From positions 62,034 to 126,033 of the forward strand of contig DFLE01000057.1 of the NCBI GenBank assembly GCA_002373375.1: a DNA stretch of 64,000 nt. Reading direction: 5' to 3'. The translations under genes and the position numbers were made by a program. The notes beneath the pieces were generated by a model. The model was given only the letters and a program-made list of their open reading frames with translations, did not search any database and had not been told where the DNA came from. Below are positions 33,457 to 42,222 of this stretch, piece by piece. Positions within the stretch are counted from its first letter, which is position 1. Every line of letters starts with the position of its first letter. The stretch comes from Prevotellaceae bacterium UBA3627 (GTDB taxonomy: Bacteria > Bacteroidota > Bacteroidia > Bacteroidales > Bacteroidaceae).

Positions 33457-34995
33457 TTAGAACTTTATATCTACGCCGATGGCACCCACACGGTTTGAGC
33501 GTGTAAATGAGTTCTGCACGCCGTTTGCATCAACCGCAGTGGTATAGTCATCATAGCAAGTCTTGAAGTAAGCCGCGTTGATGGCTATCTTGTCTGTCAC
33601 CTTATACTTCACACCCAGGCCATAGCTCCATGAGTCAACCACGAACGATATATCGTTGATGTACTCATCTGTATTGCCGTAACGTGTAATCTGGAAGCCT
33701 GCACTGGCGGTGAGCTTCTTGGTGATGTCCCACTCCGCGCCGCCGAGATACTCGTCAGTGCCCTTGTCAAGCAGACTGTTCTTATTGTCGTAACGGGTAG
33801 ATACGCCTACCTCATTCATCTTATAATAAGTCTTCTTGGCGGCCTTGTCATAGAAGTGATGGTAGCCTGCATTTATACGCACACACTCCACAGGAGTATA
33901 TTGCACACCGAAGGCGAGCAGTGATGGCTGGTCCTCGCGGATAGACGTACCGTCACGGAACACGTTGACAGCGTCAATGGCGTGAGCCTCCTTCACCGTT
34001 GACTTGTTCTCCATGTTCATCTTTGTGCGGAACTCATACTTAACGGCAAAGTTAAACTTGTCAAGTTTCAGATCAGCACCAAGGATAGGAGCAAAGCCTA
34101 CACCGCTCTGGTCAGACTGAAGGTTTACACCCTCACGATAAGACTCCACCGCCTGGAGTTTCCTTACAGAAGTGTAACCGTTTATAATCTCTGCCGGTAT
34201 CTCCTGACCTGCACGCGCGTATGCCGCTATTGCTGCCTCATAATTCTGCGCGGCTCCAGTAATGTAAGGCTTTATCTGATCATAGTATTCTCCAAAGTCC
34301 ACTCCGTCTGGATTCATACCATTGATAACCTTAATATTATCAATCTTCGCCTTATATGTGGCTGAACCATAGAGTACGCGGATACCGCCATATACAGAGA
34401 AATTATCTGTAACCTTGTATGCCGCACCCATAGTGAAACCAAAGTAATACTGCTTTCCCTGCATATAGCTGTTGCAGTCATAGCCAGAGGTAACGACAGC
34501 AGCGGGCAGACCAGCGCTGACGCCAAACTGACGCAATCCTGCAGCTATCTGTCCCACAGCACCCTCAAAAGAGCCGAGACCGTTACTGAACTCACACTTG
34601 CCGCCGCCGCCGGTTATAGAGAAGTTAAACTGCAGTGACCACTTACCCTTGTTGTATGCAGCCTGTACTGAAGGGATGAACGGTGCAGAGGCCTTGCCCT
34701 CGTAGTGCTGTGGCTGGCCGTTGAAGTCCTTAGACATAGTGAACACCGGGTTTGTGGTTTCAATAGTACGTGTCTGCCATGCCGCCTGCCAGTTGATAGA
34801 GAGATGAGTGCCCTCATCCATGAAAGCCACACCTGCAGGGTTACTGTATGTTCCATCGATACCTATGGCACCGTCACGCGCCGGGTTACGCAGGAAAGCC
34901 ACGTTCTGATTGGTATTTGTCAAGATACCACCTGCCAAAGCCGTACCAGATACTGCGCTCAGAAGCGCAACACAAAATAATAGTTTCTTAGTCAT
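33457..34995 (-). CDS. OMPP1/FadL/TodX family outer-membrane protein
   Basis: A 512-residue outer-membrane beta-barrel for uptake of hydrophobic compounds such as fatty acids. Signal peptide about 1-21 (LLFCVALLSAVSGTALA). The family N-terminal hatch motif follows: NVAFLRNPARDGAIGIDGTYSNPAGVAFM (quoted in part: NPARDGAIGIDGTYSNPAG, about 37-55). The chain then shows regular amphipathic strands and ends in VGAIGVDIKF with C-terminal Phe, the BAM signal. It is about 60-80 residues longer than E. coli FadL, as is common in Bacteroidetes. It is single-gene, with its own promoter box (TAACTTTG, complement 35049-35056). A long-chain acyl-CoA synthetase lies at 47067. Confidence 0.9.
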   Translation of the reverse strand: MTKKLLFCVALLSAVSGTALAGGILTNTNQNVAFLRNPARDGAIGIDGTYSNPAGVAFMDEGTHLSINWQAAWQTRTIETTNPVFTMSKDFNGQPQHYEGKASAPFIPSVQAAYNKGKWSLQFNFSITGGGGKCEFSNGLGSFEGAVGQIAAGLRQFGVSAGLPAAVVTSGYDCNSYMQGKQYYFGFTMGAAYKVTDNFSVYGGIRVLYGSATYKAKIDNIKVINGMNPDGVDFGEYYDQIKPYITGAAQNYEAAIAAYARAGQEIPAEIINGYTSVRKLQAVESYREGVNLQSDQSGVGFAPILGADLKLDKFNFAVKYEFRTKMNMENKSTVKEAHAIDAVNVFRDGTSIREDQPSLLAFGVQYTPVECVRINAGYHHFYDKAAKKTYYKMNEVGVSTRYDNKNSLLDKGTDEYLGGAEWDITKKLTASAGFQITRYGNTDEYINDISFVVDSWSYGLGVKYKVTDKIAINAAYFKTCYDDYTTAVDANGVQNSFTRSNRVGAIGVDIKF

Positions 34996-35048
34996 CCTTT
35001 TGTCTTTTTATCTTTTCCTTTTCTTTGCACATTTTTTGTTTCGGTGTG

Positions 35049-35056
35049 CAAAGTTA
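35049..35056 (-). promoter_or_regulatory. -7 box of the FadL-like gene
   Basis: TAACTTTG on the minus strand, about 55 nt upstream of the ATG. Confidence 0.6.
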
Positions 35057-35133
35057 GTATAATTCATTAAATAGTAATGCTTATTTTACTATTTTTCCCA
35101 TCGCGTTTAATTTTTATTAACAATAAACACAAT

Positions 35134-35163
35134 AAAAACAGGCAACGATATACTCGTTGCCTG
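35134..35163 (-). terminator. Terminator after the CYTH gene
   Basis: CAGGCAACGA / TCGTTGCCTG stem followed by TTTTT on the minus strand. Confidence 0.85.
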
Positions 35164-35195
35164 CCTTTACAATGTCAGTTATAGTCTTTTGTGGT

Positions 35196-35684
35196 CTATC
35201 TGTATTCCTCCGGTAACTGCGTCTTCCAGTTCGGATAAGGGTCAGTCAGCAGTCCCTTGTTATAGAAATGGCGGTTGCCTGTCACCTCCGGTCCGAGCCA
35301 GTCTGGCTTTTCAAACTCCTCGTCCTCGCTGCCCAGCTCTACCTCGCAGAACAGCAGTCCGTCATTAGCACCGTGAAACTCATCCACCTCATACGTATGG
35401 TTGCCCACCGGCACCAGGTGCCTGGTCTTCTCCACCAGTCCGCCCCGGCACAGCTTCAGCATCTCGCGGGCATCATCCAATGGTATCTCGCGCTCAAACT
35501 CATAACGTGAGATACCGTTGGCAGACGGTCCCTTGATGGTGAGGTATGCCTTGTCGTCCCTCAGCCTGATGCGCACCGTTGCACCCTTGACATCCATATA
35601 GCCCTGAGCTATGTGTGATGACGAGGTAACAGACTTGCGAAACGCATCGTCACGCCTCACAAGGAATTTACGTTCTATCTCCAT
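35196..35684 (-). CDS. CYTH-domain protein (triphosphatase-like)
   Basis: A 162-residue protein starting MEIERKFLV, the ExExK motif that opens CYTH enzymes. Further charged strands line the expected tunnel: VRIRLRDDKAYLTIKG (about 37-52), YEFEREIPLDDA (about 61), KTRHLVPVG (about 85), YEVDEFHG and LLFCEVELGSEDEEF (about 105-120). Bacterial members mostly hydrolyse inorganic triphosphate; adenylate cyclase or thiamine-triphosphatase activity is also known in the fold. The substrate here is unknown. It lies 65 nt after the 47-residue membrane protein gene, likely on the same transcript. Confidence 0.88.
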   Translation of the reverse strand: MEIERKFLVRRDDAFRKSVTSSSHIAQGYMDVKGATVRIRLRDDKAYLTIKGPSANGISRYEFEREIPLDDAREMLKLCRGGLVEKTRHLVPVGNHTYEVDEFHGANDGLLFCEVELGSEDEEFEKPDWLGPEVTGNRHFYNKGLLTDPYPNWKTQLPEEYR

Positions 35685-35701
35685 ATCCTAAACTCCTGCC
35701 A

Positions 35702-35717
35702 CCACTTATATAAGTGG
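35702..35717 (-). other. Hairpin between the small membrane protein and CYTH genes
   Basis: CCACTTATATAAGTGG palindrome, about 33 nt after the small gene's stop. There is no T run, so it is an attenuating or processing hairpin at best. Confidence 0.4.
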
Positions 35718-35749
35718 CAGTGAATGTAACATTGTCATTCCCTTGCCAC

Positions 35750-35893
35750 TTACTGTACGGCAATGGTGTATATAGCATAGAGTGCTCCCAGTGCCACGAG
35801 TATGCCGAATATCCAGTTGATAACCTTACGTCCCTCCTGCTCTTTCTTCTCTGCATAAGCCTTACGCTTAGCGTTGTTCTTGTTCTTTGACAT
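35750..35893 (-). CDS. 47-residue membrane protein
   Basis: ATG at 35893 (minus), TAA at 35750-35752. The product has a basic, Lys-rich N-terminus (MSKNKNNAKRKAYAEKK) and one hydrophobic segment (VINWIFGILVALGALYAIY, residues 24-42), ending IAVQ. By the positive-inside rule the N-terminus faces the cytoplasm. From memory, Bacteroidales genomes often encode a similar very short basic/TM protein next to CYTH or division genes. The function is unknown. A promoter box lies 75 nt upstream (TAATTTTG, complement 35968-35975). Confidence 0.75.
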   Translation of the reverse strand: MSKNKNNAKRKAYAEKKEQEGRKVINWIFGILVALGALYAIYTIAVQ

Positions 35894-35967
35894 AATCTCT
35901 GTTATTTAGTTTCTCTGATTTTCTATATTGTTTAGCCTTGGCGGTACTCTTCCTTCCCGTCCACACG

Positions 35968-35975
35968 CAAAATTA
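35968..35975 (-). promoter_or_regulatory. -7 box upstream of the 47-residue membrane protein
   Basis: TAATTTTG on the minus strand, with CTTG (one change from TTTG) 20 nt further upstream. Confidence 0.6.
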
Positions 35976-36040
35976 CACAAATTAAACTGTTTTTGCAAGT
36001 TATTGGCATTATTTTTTCATGTTCACTCCTTTCTGCAAGC

Positions 36041-36084
36041 AAAAACAGGGAGACACACCGCTTTCCCTTGGGCATGTCTCCCTG
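36041..36084 (-). terminator. Terminator after the small beta-barrel gene
   Basis: CAGGGAGACA / TGTCTCCCTG stem with TTTTT on the minus-strand side, 20 nt after the stop. Confidence 0.85.
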
Positions 36085-36105
36085 CTGTCGTTATATGCCA
36101 TCTAC

Positions 36106-36708
36106 TCAGAACCTGTAGCGCGCACCTGCGAGTATTATGCCCTGCTCGCCCACACCTGCCTCAAAGAACCCGCGGATGTGCGTAGAGCCGCCCTCCAAAC
36201 CTACGAGAGATGCCTGGAACATGAAGTTGAAACGGCTCTCCTTATCGGTCGTTCCTTTCCTGATATTGTCTGATTTCGCATACGCATACATAAAGCCTGC
36301 GGCGGCCTTGCTGTAGAAGCCAAAGTGCTTCTTGTTCACCCAGTAATATTTCATTGCCGGCATGACCGACATATAATTACGCGTGCGCTCTCCCTCTTTC
36401 TCTCCCTCATATATCACGTCCTCGCCCATACGAGCATAGGTGACTACACCACCAACCGCCAGCCTCGGGTTGTTAAGGTGACAGAAATACTCCACAGCCA
36501 CCGTGCCCAGTTCTCTGGAGTTTTCCCACTTACGACCGTTCATGGCATCAAAGATGCCATCTGTCAAGCCATTGCCTATACCGTCGCCTATCAGTGATAT
36601 TCCGGCTCCGTAACTCACTCCTATCTCATGTCTTGGCTGCTCGTCCTGAGCAAATATGCTTGTGGCAGTTATCATGGCAGCTGCCACCATTACTAAAATC
36701 TTTTTCAT
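36106..36708 (-). CDS. Small outer-membrane beta-barrel protein
   Basis: A 200-residue secreted protein with a clear signal peptide (ILVMVAAAMITATSIFAQ, Q at +1). The remainder alternates short amphipathic strands (HEIGVSYGAGISL, GTVAVEYFCHL, HFGFYSKAAAGFMYAYA) and ends in ILAGARYRF with the C-terminal aromatic residue that marks outer-membrane barrels. The size suggests 8-10 strands. I cannot name the family more precisely. It is single-gene with its own promoter (TAACTTTG, complement 36751-36758) and terminator. Confidence 0.75.
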   Translation of the reverse strand: MKKILVMVAAAMITATSIFAQDEQPRHEIGVSYGAGISLIGDGIGNGLTDGIFDAMNGRKWENSRELGTVAVEYFCHLNNPRLAVGGVVTYARMGEDVIYEGEKEGERTRNYMSVMPAMKYYWVNKKHFGFYSKAAAGFMYAYAKSDNIRKGTTDKESRFNFMFQASLVGLEGGSTHIRGFFEAGVGEQGIILAGARYRF

Positions 36709-36750
36709 TGTTCTATAATTTTTATTTGTTCCTTTTCTTTCTTACGACTG

Positions 36751-36758
36751 CAAAGTTA
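36751..36758 (-). promoter_or_regulatory. -7 box of the small beta-barrel gene
   Basis: TAACTTTG on the minus strand, 42 nt upstream of the ATG. Confidence 0.6.
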
Positions 36759-36868
36759 GTCAAAACATTCATACCTGTATAATATTTTGCAAAAAAACAA
36801 CAAAAAAACATGCGACAAACATCATAAAATGCGACAAAAAGCACACCTCCCTCCCTTTTCTGTCCGAA

Positions 36869-37249
36869 GGCAAATGACGAAAATGTCCTATTTCGGGTAT
36901 GCTCTTACCCCCCTTTTCCTTGCGATATTCTGAAAAACTTTTCCTCCGGCCGCATACAGCTCATTCTATGCGAGTTTGTAACTCGCTGATAATCAGTAAC
37001 AGGTTATAAAAAAACATAAAGAAAGCATAGCTTTTGCGTCATAAAAGCTATGCTTTCAGGGTGTAAAAGCTATCGTCTCTCGGTGTGAAAGCTATCACTT
37101 TACATGGTAAAAGCTATGCTTTCACGAAAAAAAATGGTTGAGAAGAGCGAAAAAGGTGTCTTTTCCTCGTTTTCCGTGCCGCTTTTTCTCCTGGTTTGCA
37201 TTTTTTTGTTGACAAAATTGAAAAGGCCAAATGACGAAAATGTCCTATT
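36869..37249. repeat. Dispersed ~381-bp element, copy 2 (with 22-bp-periodic array)
   Basis: An inverted copy of 4038-4419. Both ends carry AAATGACGAAAATGTCCTAT (about 36872-36891 and 37228-37247). In between come TTTTCCTTGCGATATT, a GAGTTTGTAACTC palindrome, TGATAATCAGT and an array in which AAAGCTAT recurs every 22 nt (37044, 37066, 37088, 37110). It fills most of the 686-nt gap between the small beta-barrel gene and the adhesin gene. The apparent 93-residue frame inside it is not a gene: the same sequence in copy 1 does not keep it open. Confidence 0.85.
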
Positions 37250-37306
37250 CCTTGACATTTATCATATCGCTAAATTTATAGCAGCGGATTCCATCCATTC
37301 CGGCCT

Positions 37307-37352
37307 AAAAAGAAGCGGTGCCGCCCTCCCTATGGAGGCGACACCGCTTTCT
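37307..37352 (-). terminator. Terminator after the adhesin gene
   Basis: AAGCGGTGTCGCCTCC pairs with GGAGGGCGGCACCGCTT across a short loop (minus strand), followed by CTTTTT. Confidence 0.85.
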
Positions 37353-37394
37353 TCTGTATCTTGTCAAAGAGTCTCTGCTCCCTGACTTCTGTTC

Positions 37395-40300
37395 TTATCT
37401 TTCTACCATAATCTTCTTGCCACGGTAGATATACATACCAGCCTTTGCAGGACGTGCATTCAGCTTTCTGCCGCTAAGGTCATACCATGCATCTACATTC
37501 TTGGCTGGGGTTGCGAGGTGATAGTCTGTAATACCCGTTGCCAGCAAGGTAGTGAAGAACACACCCTTGGTCCAGTCGGTCTCCTGCTCACCATACACTG
37601 CCTTTACCTGTACCTCGTAGGTCTTCTCAGGGTCAAGGTCGCCGAGGGCGTAAGGAGAGGTGACGTCATCCACGCTAATCCAGTCTCCTACCACTGCGTC
37701 ATCACCGAGCTTCAGCACTATGTCGTCAAAATACACTCTGGGATCGATTACAAAAAATGGTGCATCAGTAGCTGAGATAACTTTTGTTGCTTTGGCTGCT
37801 ATGACTTTCTTCAGGTTGTTAGAGCAACTAAATATGAGTCTGCCCGTCTGTCCGGCGTATGCGCTGAGGTCTATCGTCTTCTCCTCAAACGTACCACTTG
37901 GAGCTGAGTCAGAGACCAACATTTTCTGTTCTCCTCCCAATTCAACGCTTACCGCATAAGATGCGAAACTGCCCCTTGTCTTAAACGAGAGCGTACCGCC
38001 GAGAGGTATCTCATTAGTCATCATAACAGAACCGTCAGTAATCACTAAGACTCCTGTGCCGCTTGGTGCATTTTCTTTGTTCTCAATAAAACCTGAGCCA
38101 TTTACCTCCCATCCTGCTAACAGTTCGTTAGAAGAATCGAAGTTCTCATTGAGAGGCATATTGTTCTCACGGTAGCGCATGAGATACATCTGCACATCAT
38201 CATTACCCTTCCATGACAGAGCAGCGCTATTATATGTCACACTGCTTGCCGTAAGGTCATACGGCTGGGCAAAGCGCTCTAATGTAGTAAATTTCACCAG
38301 GTCGCTCCATTTGCTTGTGCCATCGGCAAATACTGTCTGTACCTGTACATTATATTTAGTCTCTGGCTCAAGTCCCGATATGGCATAATGTGTATTCTCT
38401 ATATTCTCCACTGTCTGCCATTCCGTATCAGTTTCTACTTCTATGTCATCAATAAGCAGGTATGTACCATCAGCTTTTCTTATAATTATTGTACCCGTCT
38501 GTCCGGCGTATGCGCTGAGGTCAACAGTCTGCTGGGCGAACTCACCGATTTTTACTATTCCGGAAGCCACCAAGCCCACTGAGCTCACATATACCTCGTA
38601 GGATGCTGTGGATGACGCCTCCGCTGCAGCCTTGAAGGTGAGTATGCCATCAAGAGGTATTGCAGGCATTGCCAGATCCCCATTTTCACCTAATACCATC
38701 ACATTACTTCCACTTGGAGCCGAGGTTGAGATAGGTCTTTCTACAAAAGATTCTCCACCCGATGTCAAATCGGTTGATATTGATGAACCGTCAAAATTCT
38801 CACTCAGTATGACATTTGACATACCGTAGCGCAGATTATACGACTGAGCGTCAGCAGAACCGGTCCATGCCAGCAGGGCATTGGTTGCCTTCACAGACTC
38901 TGCAGTGAGGCCCGTAGGCTTAGCGAAGCGTTCCAGTGTGGTAAATGCTTTCTTACTGCTCCAACGGCTTATTGTCTCGCCGTCCGTAGCTTGCACTCGT
39001 ACCTCGTATGATGTCTCAGGCTCAAGCTCCGTGAGGGTGTATGTGCCTGCGGTTATTCCATTTATTACAGTCCACTCTGCCTGTGAGTCATCCTTTGCAC
39101 GGTAACGCAGGTTATATGACTGTGCCTCATCGATGCCGGTCCATGATACCACGGCACCACTGGCCGTTACGTTGTCTATAGCCAAATCCGTAGGGCTCTT
39201 TATACCCTCCAATGTCTCAAACGACTGTGAACTGCTCCATCGGCTCACGCCTTCGGTAGTTACCGCCTGCACTTGCACCTGGTATGAAGTCTCTGAGATA
39301 AGGTTTGACATGGTGTATGGATTGGTCACGTTCTTCACAGTCTGCCACTGGCCAATTTCTTCATCACCTGAGCAAACAACGTTATCAATAATCAAGAATT
39401 CACCAGCAGTTTGCTTAATGACAATGTTACCTGTCTGTCCTGCGTATGCACTGAGGTCTATAGTCTGCTGGGCGAATGTGCCTGCATTGGCTGTTCCCCC
39501 TGCTACGGTTTCTTCGGTTCCGTCTATTAATACGCTTATTATATAACTTGATATTGTAGTACCAAATGCAGCAGCATAGAAAGTCAGCGTCATTGGCAAT
39601 TTTCCTTGTGGAAGGGATACACATCCATTTTCTTCCATTCCCAATATATGGCTTGCACTTATTGCCGTCAAACCTGGAGGCGGAGTGGTGACGAACACAT
39701 CATTACCTACCCAGCCTGTTGGCAACGAACTAGAAGAGTCGAAATTCTCAGAGATATTCTCACCTGAGCCCTCAACCTTAGTACGATAGCGCAGGTTATA
39801 TGACTGTGCCTCGTCGTTGCCAGTCCATGATGCCACGGCACCGCTGGCCGTTACGTTGTCTATAGTCAGTCCTGTCGGAGCGGGTACGGTGCTTTCCAAT
39901 GTATGGAACAAAACACTTTCTGTCCAGTCTGTAGTCTTTTCTTCATATACAGCCTGTGCCTGCACATCATAATAGGTACTTAGGGTAAGGCCTTTCAACG
40001 TATATGGTGCCACAGCATTGTTCACCGTAGTCCATTCTGCAACATTTCCTGTTGATATCCTAACATCGTCGATTATCAGGTAGGCACCAGAAGTCATAAT
40101 AATGGATATGGCACCCGCCTGTCCGGCGTATGCACTGAGGTCAACAGTCTGTAGGGCGAATGAGCCTGCATTGGCTGTTCCCTCTGCCACGATTTCATCG
40201 CCTTCGTCTGTTGATACACTTATAATATAACCAGCTGTTGAAGATTTAAATGCCGCAGCCTGGAAGGCCAGTGTGCCACGGAGGGGCATCTGAGGCAAAG

Positions 40301-41891
40301 TCACATTACCACCACCGCGCATTCCCAATACCAGGTTTCCGCTTGGTGCCGTCAAGCCTGGAGGTGGAGGACTTACAAACACATTTTCACCTGACGCCTG
40401 CCATGTAGAAGGCATACTATTCTCAAAGCTCTCATCCAATATTTTATCCGTTTCACGATAGCGCAGGTTGTATGCCTGCACATCTTCATTGCCTGACCAT
40501 AACAGCACGGCACTGGTTGCTGCTGTATCAGTCACAGCGAGGCCATACGGCTTGGCATAACGTTCCAGAGTAGTGATTATAGGGAAGGATTTCCATTTAG
40601 ACTCCTCTTCTCCATATACAGCCTGTGCCTGCACATCATAATAGGTATCCGGGGTAAGGCCTTTCAGCGTATATGGTGCCACAGCATTGTTCACAGTAGT
40701 CCATTCTGCAACATCTCCTGTTGATATCCTAACATCGTCGATTAACAGGTATACGCCAGAAGTCATAGTAATCTTGATGGTGCCCGTCTGTCCGGCGTAT
40801 GCACTGAGGTCTATCGCCAGATTGTCAAATGAGCCTTCATTGATTTCTCCTTCTGCCAAGGTTGTATTGTTTTCGCCTATTATTACACTTACACTATAAC
40901 CAGTTGTTGGATTATCATATGCAGCAGCCTTGAAGGCCAGTGTACCACCGAGAGACATCTGCGGCAAAGTCACAGTACCACCACCGTGTATTTCCAACAC
41001 ATAGCCTCCGTTAGGTGCCGTCAAGCCTAGAGGTGGAGTGCTTACAAACACATTTTCACCTGACGTCTGCCATGTAGAAGGCATACCATTCTCAAAGCTC
41101 TCATCCAATATTATATCCGTTTCACGATAGCGCAGGTTATATGACTGTACATCTTCATTGCCTGACCATGACAGCACGGCGCTGGTAGATCTGAGGTTAG
41201 TCACGGCGAGGTCATACGGCCTGGTGTAACGCTCCTGAGTAGTAAAACATTCATACATCAACCAGTCACTGTTATGGTCAGAGTAAACGGTCTGTACCTC
41301 CCAGGCATAATTAGTTTCAGCAGCGAGGCCTGTCAAAGTATAAGGCGAAGTGACACCCGTAACAGTATGCCATCCATCATCTGCATCCATGTTACGATAG
41401 CGCATGTTATATGACTGCACTTCTTCATTGCCAGTCCATGACAGCACGGCACTGTTATATGTAATAGTGCTTACGCTACAATTCTTAGCACAGTCTGTCT
41501 TGGCAAGACAAGCGCTGTAGCCTTCTACGTCAACAAACACGAAATTAGAACCCACCTCATGGCTCAGGATTTCCTTGTTGTTCTCATCATAGAAGTCAAA
41601 ACCACATTCATTGTCATAACCTCCTTTTTTCCATACGAAATTGTAGTCCTCGTCAGGATTAAGGAAGATGGAGCCTTCTAAACTACTTCCTTCACTCATC
41701 GTGATGGTCTCCACTACGTTGCCATTGCTGTCAATGACACTGATGCTGGCACCATTCCATCCGTCACCATAAGTGTCTTGCAACGTATAGGTAATTGTTC
41801 CAGGTAGCGTTACCGATATCGGCTCATCAGCCTCCAAGGGCAACGCTGACCATAGCCAGCACAATAAAAATAATAGTAATTGTTTAAACAT
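37395..41891 (-). CDS. Giant secreted fibronectin-III / jelly-roll adhesin (1498 aa)
   Basis: Signal peptide about 1-22 (LLLFLLCWLWSALPLEA). Residues about 24-135 form a beta domain with the DTYGDGWNGA motif. Seven fibronectin-III domains follow, each recognised by SAVLSWxGNxxxQSYNLRYR, near residues 140, 224, 443, 670, 895, 985 and 1205. In the 2nd, 3rd, 4th, 6th and 7th a segment of about 125-150 residues interrupts the domain after YNLRYR. It starts (D/E)ESFENGMPSTW or ENFDSS and ends DLSAYAGQTG, then LIIDD, like the cleaved-adhesin jelly roll of gingipain-type proteins. The C-terminus (AWYDLSGRKLNARPAKAGMY...) matches the tail of the 2078-residue protein. It is probably a surface or secreted adhesin or glycan binder. 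Its promoter lies about 225 nt upstream and carries an operator array shared with the 12752 unit. Confidence 0.85.
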   Translation of the reverse strand: MFKQLLLFLLCWLWSALPLEADEPISVTLPGTITYTLQDTYGDGWNGASISVIDSNGNVVETITMSEGSSLEGSIFLNPDEDYNFVWKKGGYDNECGFDFYDENNKEILSHEVGSNFVFVDVEGYSACLAKTDCAKNCSVSTITYNSAVLSWTGNEEVQSYNMRYRNMDADDGWHTVTGVTSPYTLTGLAAETNYAWEVQTVYSDHNSDWLMYECFTTQERYTRPYDLAVTNLRSTSAVLSWSGNEDVQSYNLRYRETDIILDESFENGMPSTWQTSGENVFVSTPPLGLTAPNGGYVLEIHGGGTVTLPQMSLGGTLAFKAAAYDNPTTGYSVSVIIGENNTTLAEGEINEGSFDNLAIDLSAYAGQTGTIKITMTSGVYLLIDDVRISTGDVAEWTTVNNAVAPYTLKGLTPDTYYDVQAQAVYGEEESKWKSFPIITTLERYAKPYGLAVTDTAATSAVLLWSGNEDVQAYNLRYRETDKILDESFENSMPSTWQASGENVFVSPPPPGLTAPSGNLVLGMRGGGNVTLPQMPLRGTLAFQAAAFKSSTAGYIISVSTDEGDEIVAEGTANAGSFALQTVDLSAYAGQAGAISIIMTSGAYLIIDDVRISTGNVAEWTTVNNAVAPYTLKGLTLSTYYDVQAQAVYEEKTTDWTESVLFHTLESTVPAPTGLTIDNVTASGAVASWTGNDEAQSYNLRYRTKVEGSGENISENFDSSSSLPTGWVGNDVFVTTPPPGLTAISASHILGMEENGCVSLPQGKLPMTLTFYAAAFGTTISSYIISVLIDGTEETVAGGTANAGTFAQQTIDLSAYAGQTGNIVIKQTAGEFLIIDNVVCSGDEEIGQWQTVKNVTNPYTMSNLISETSYQVQVQAVTTEGVSRWSSSQSFETLEGIKSPTDLAIDNVTASGAVVSWTGIDEAQSYNLRYRAKDDSQAEWTVINGITAGTYTLTELEPETSYEVRVQATDGETISRWSSKKAFTTLERFAKPTGLTAESVKATNALLAWTGSADAQSYNLRYGMSNVILSENFDGSSISTDLTSGGESFVERPISTSAPSGSNVMVLGENGDLAMPAIPLDGILTFKAAAEASSTASYEVYVSSVGLVASGIVKIGEFAQQTVDLSAYAGQTGTIIIRKADGTYLLIDDIEVETDTEWQTVENIENTHYAISGLEPETKYNVQVQTVFADGTSKWSDLVKFTTLERFAQPYDLTASSVTYNSAALSWKGNDDVQMYLMRYRENNMPLNENFDSSNELLAGWEVNGSGFIENKENAPSGTGVLVITDGSVMMTNEIPLGGTLSFKTRGSFASYAVSVELGGEQKMLVSDSAPSGTFEEKTIDLSAYAGQTGRLIFSCSNNLKKVIAAKATKVISATDAPFFVIDPRVYFDDIVLKLGDDAVVGDWISVDDVTSPYALGDLDPEKTYEVQVKAVYGEQETDWTKGVFFTTLLATGITDYHLATPAKNVDAWYDLSGRKLNARPAKAGMYIYRGKKIMVER

Positions 41892-41929
41892 AAAAAGTTT
41901 TACCTTATTGATTAATAAAATAAATGTTA

Positions 41930-42032
41930 TATTCCTAAGAAGGTTTTTACAGTCCGAAAAGGACCTATATTCTATTCCGAAGATGACCTATATATTCTAA
42001 AGTCCGAAAATAACTTCTATATCTATTCCTAA
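41930..42032 (-). promoter_or_regulatory. Repeated GGA motifs in the adhesin mRNA leader
   Basis: In the ~220-nt leader the minus strand carries five copies of T-C/T-T-T-A/C-G-G-A-A/C-T (TCTTAGGAATA, TTTTCGGACT, TCTTCGGAATA, TTTTCGGACT, TCTTAGGAATA), alternating between an AGGAAT and a CGGACT form at 20-27-nt steps. They could bind an RNA-binding protein or be relics of a repeat. Confidence 0.5.
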
Positions 42033-42116
42033 GATGATTTCCTGTATTATGGAGACTTCTTCTATATTAAGAGGAAGCTTGCAGATTATTGTCTGTTTGT
42101 TCTCACAAATTTTCCG

Positions 42117-42124
42117 CAAAGGTA
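42117..42124 (-). promoter_or_regulatory. -7 box of the giant adhesin gene
   Basis: TACCTTTG on the minus strand, identical to the box at 12715-12722 and likewise 19 nt from the last operator copy. Confidence 0.7.
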
Positions 42125-42143
42125 ATATTTTATTTTGGAATAA

Positions 42144-42222
42144 GGTGTGTAATTTTCGATAATGGTGTGTAATTTTCAAGAATAAGGTGTGTAATTTTCC
42201 ACAATATCGAAAATTACACACC
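42144..42222. promoter_or_regulatory. Four-copy GAAAATTACACACC operator array (locus B)
   Basis: Minus-strand copies at 42144-42157, 42164-42177 and 42186-42199, plus an inverted one at 42209-42222. The offsets of 20 and 22 nt and the 19-nt distance to TACCTTTG equal those of locus A (12624-12722). TTATTCC after the last copy is also shared. The region from 42223 to 42542 shows no gene, only A/T-rich sequence and the hairpin at 42438-42484. Confidence 0.85.

Noticed and set aside
36869..37249. The ~380-bp element as an insertion sequence
   Set aside because: No transposase frame and the ends are direct, not inverted, repeats. Listed as a repeat of unknown mobility.
37104..37385. 93-residue frame between the beta-barrel and adhesin genes
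   Set aside because: It runs through the dispersed element; the homologous copy at 4038-4419 does not preserve the frame.
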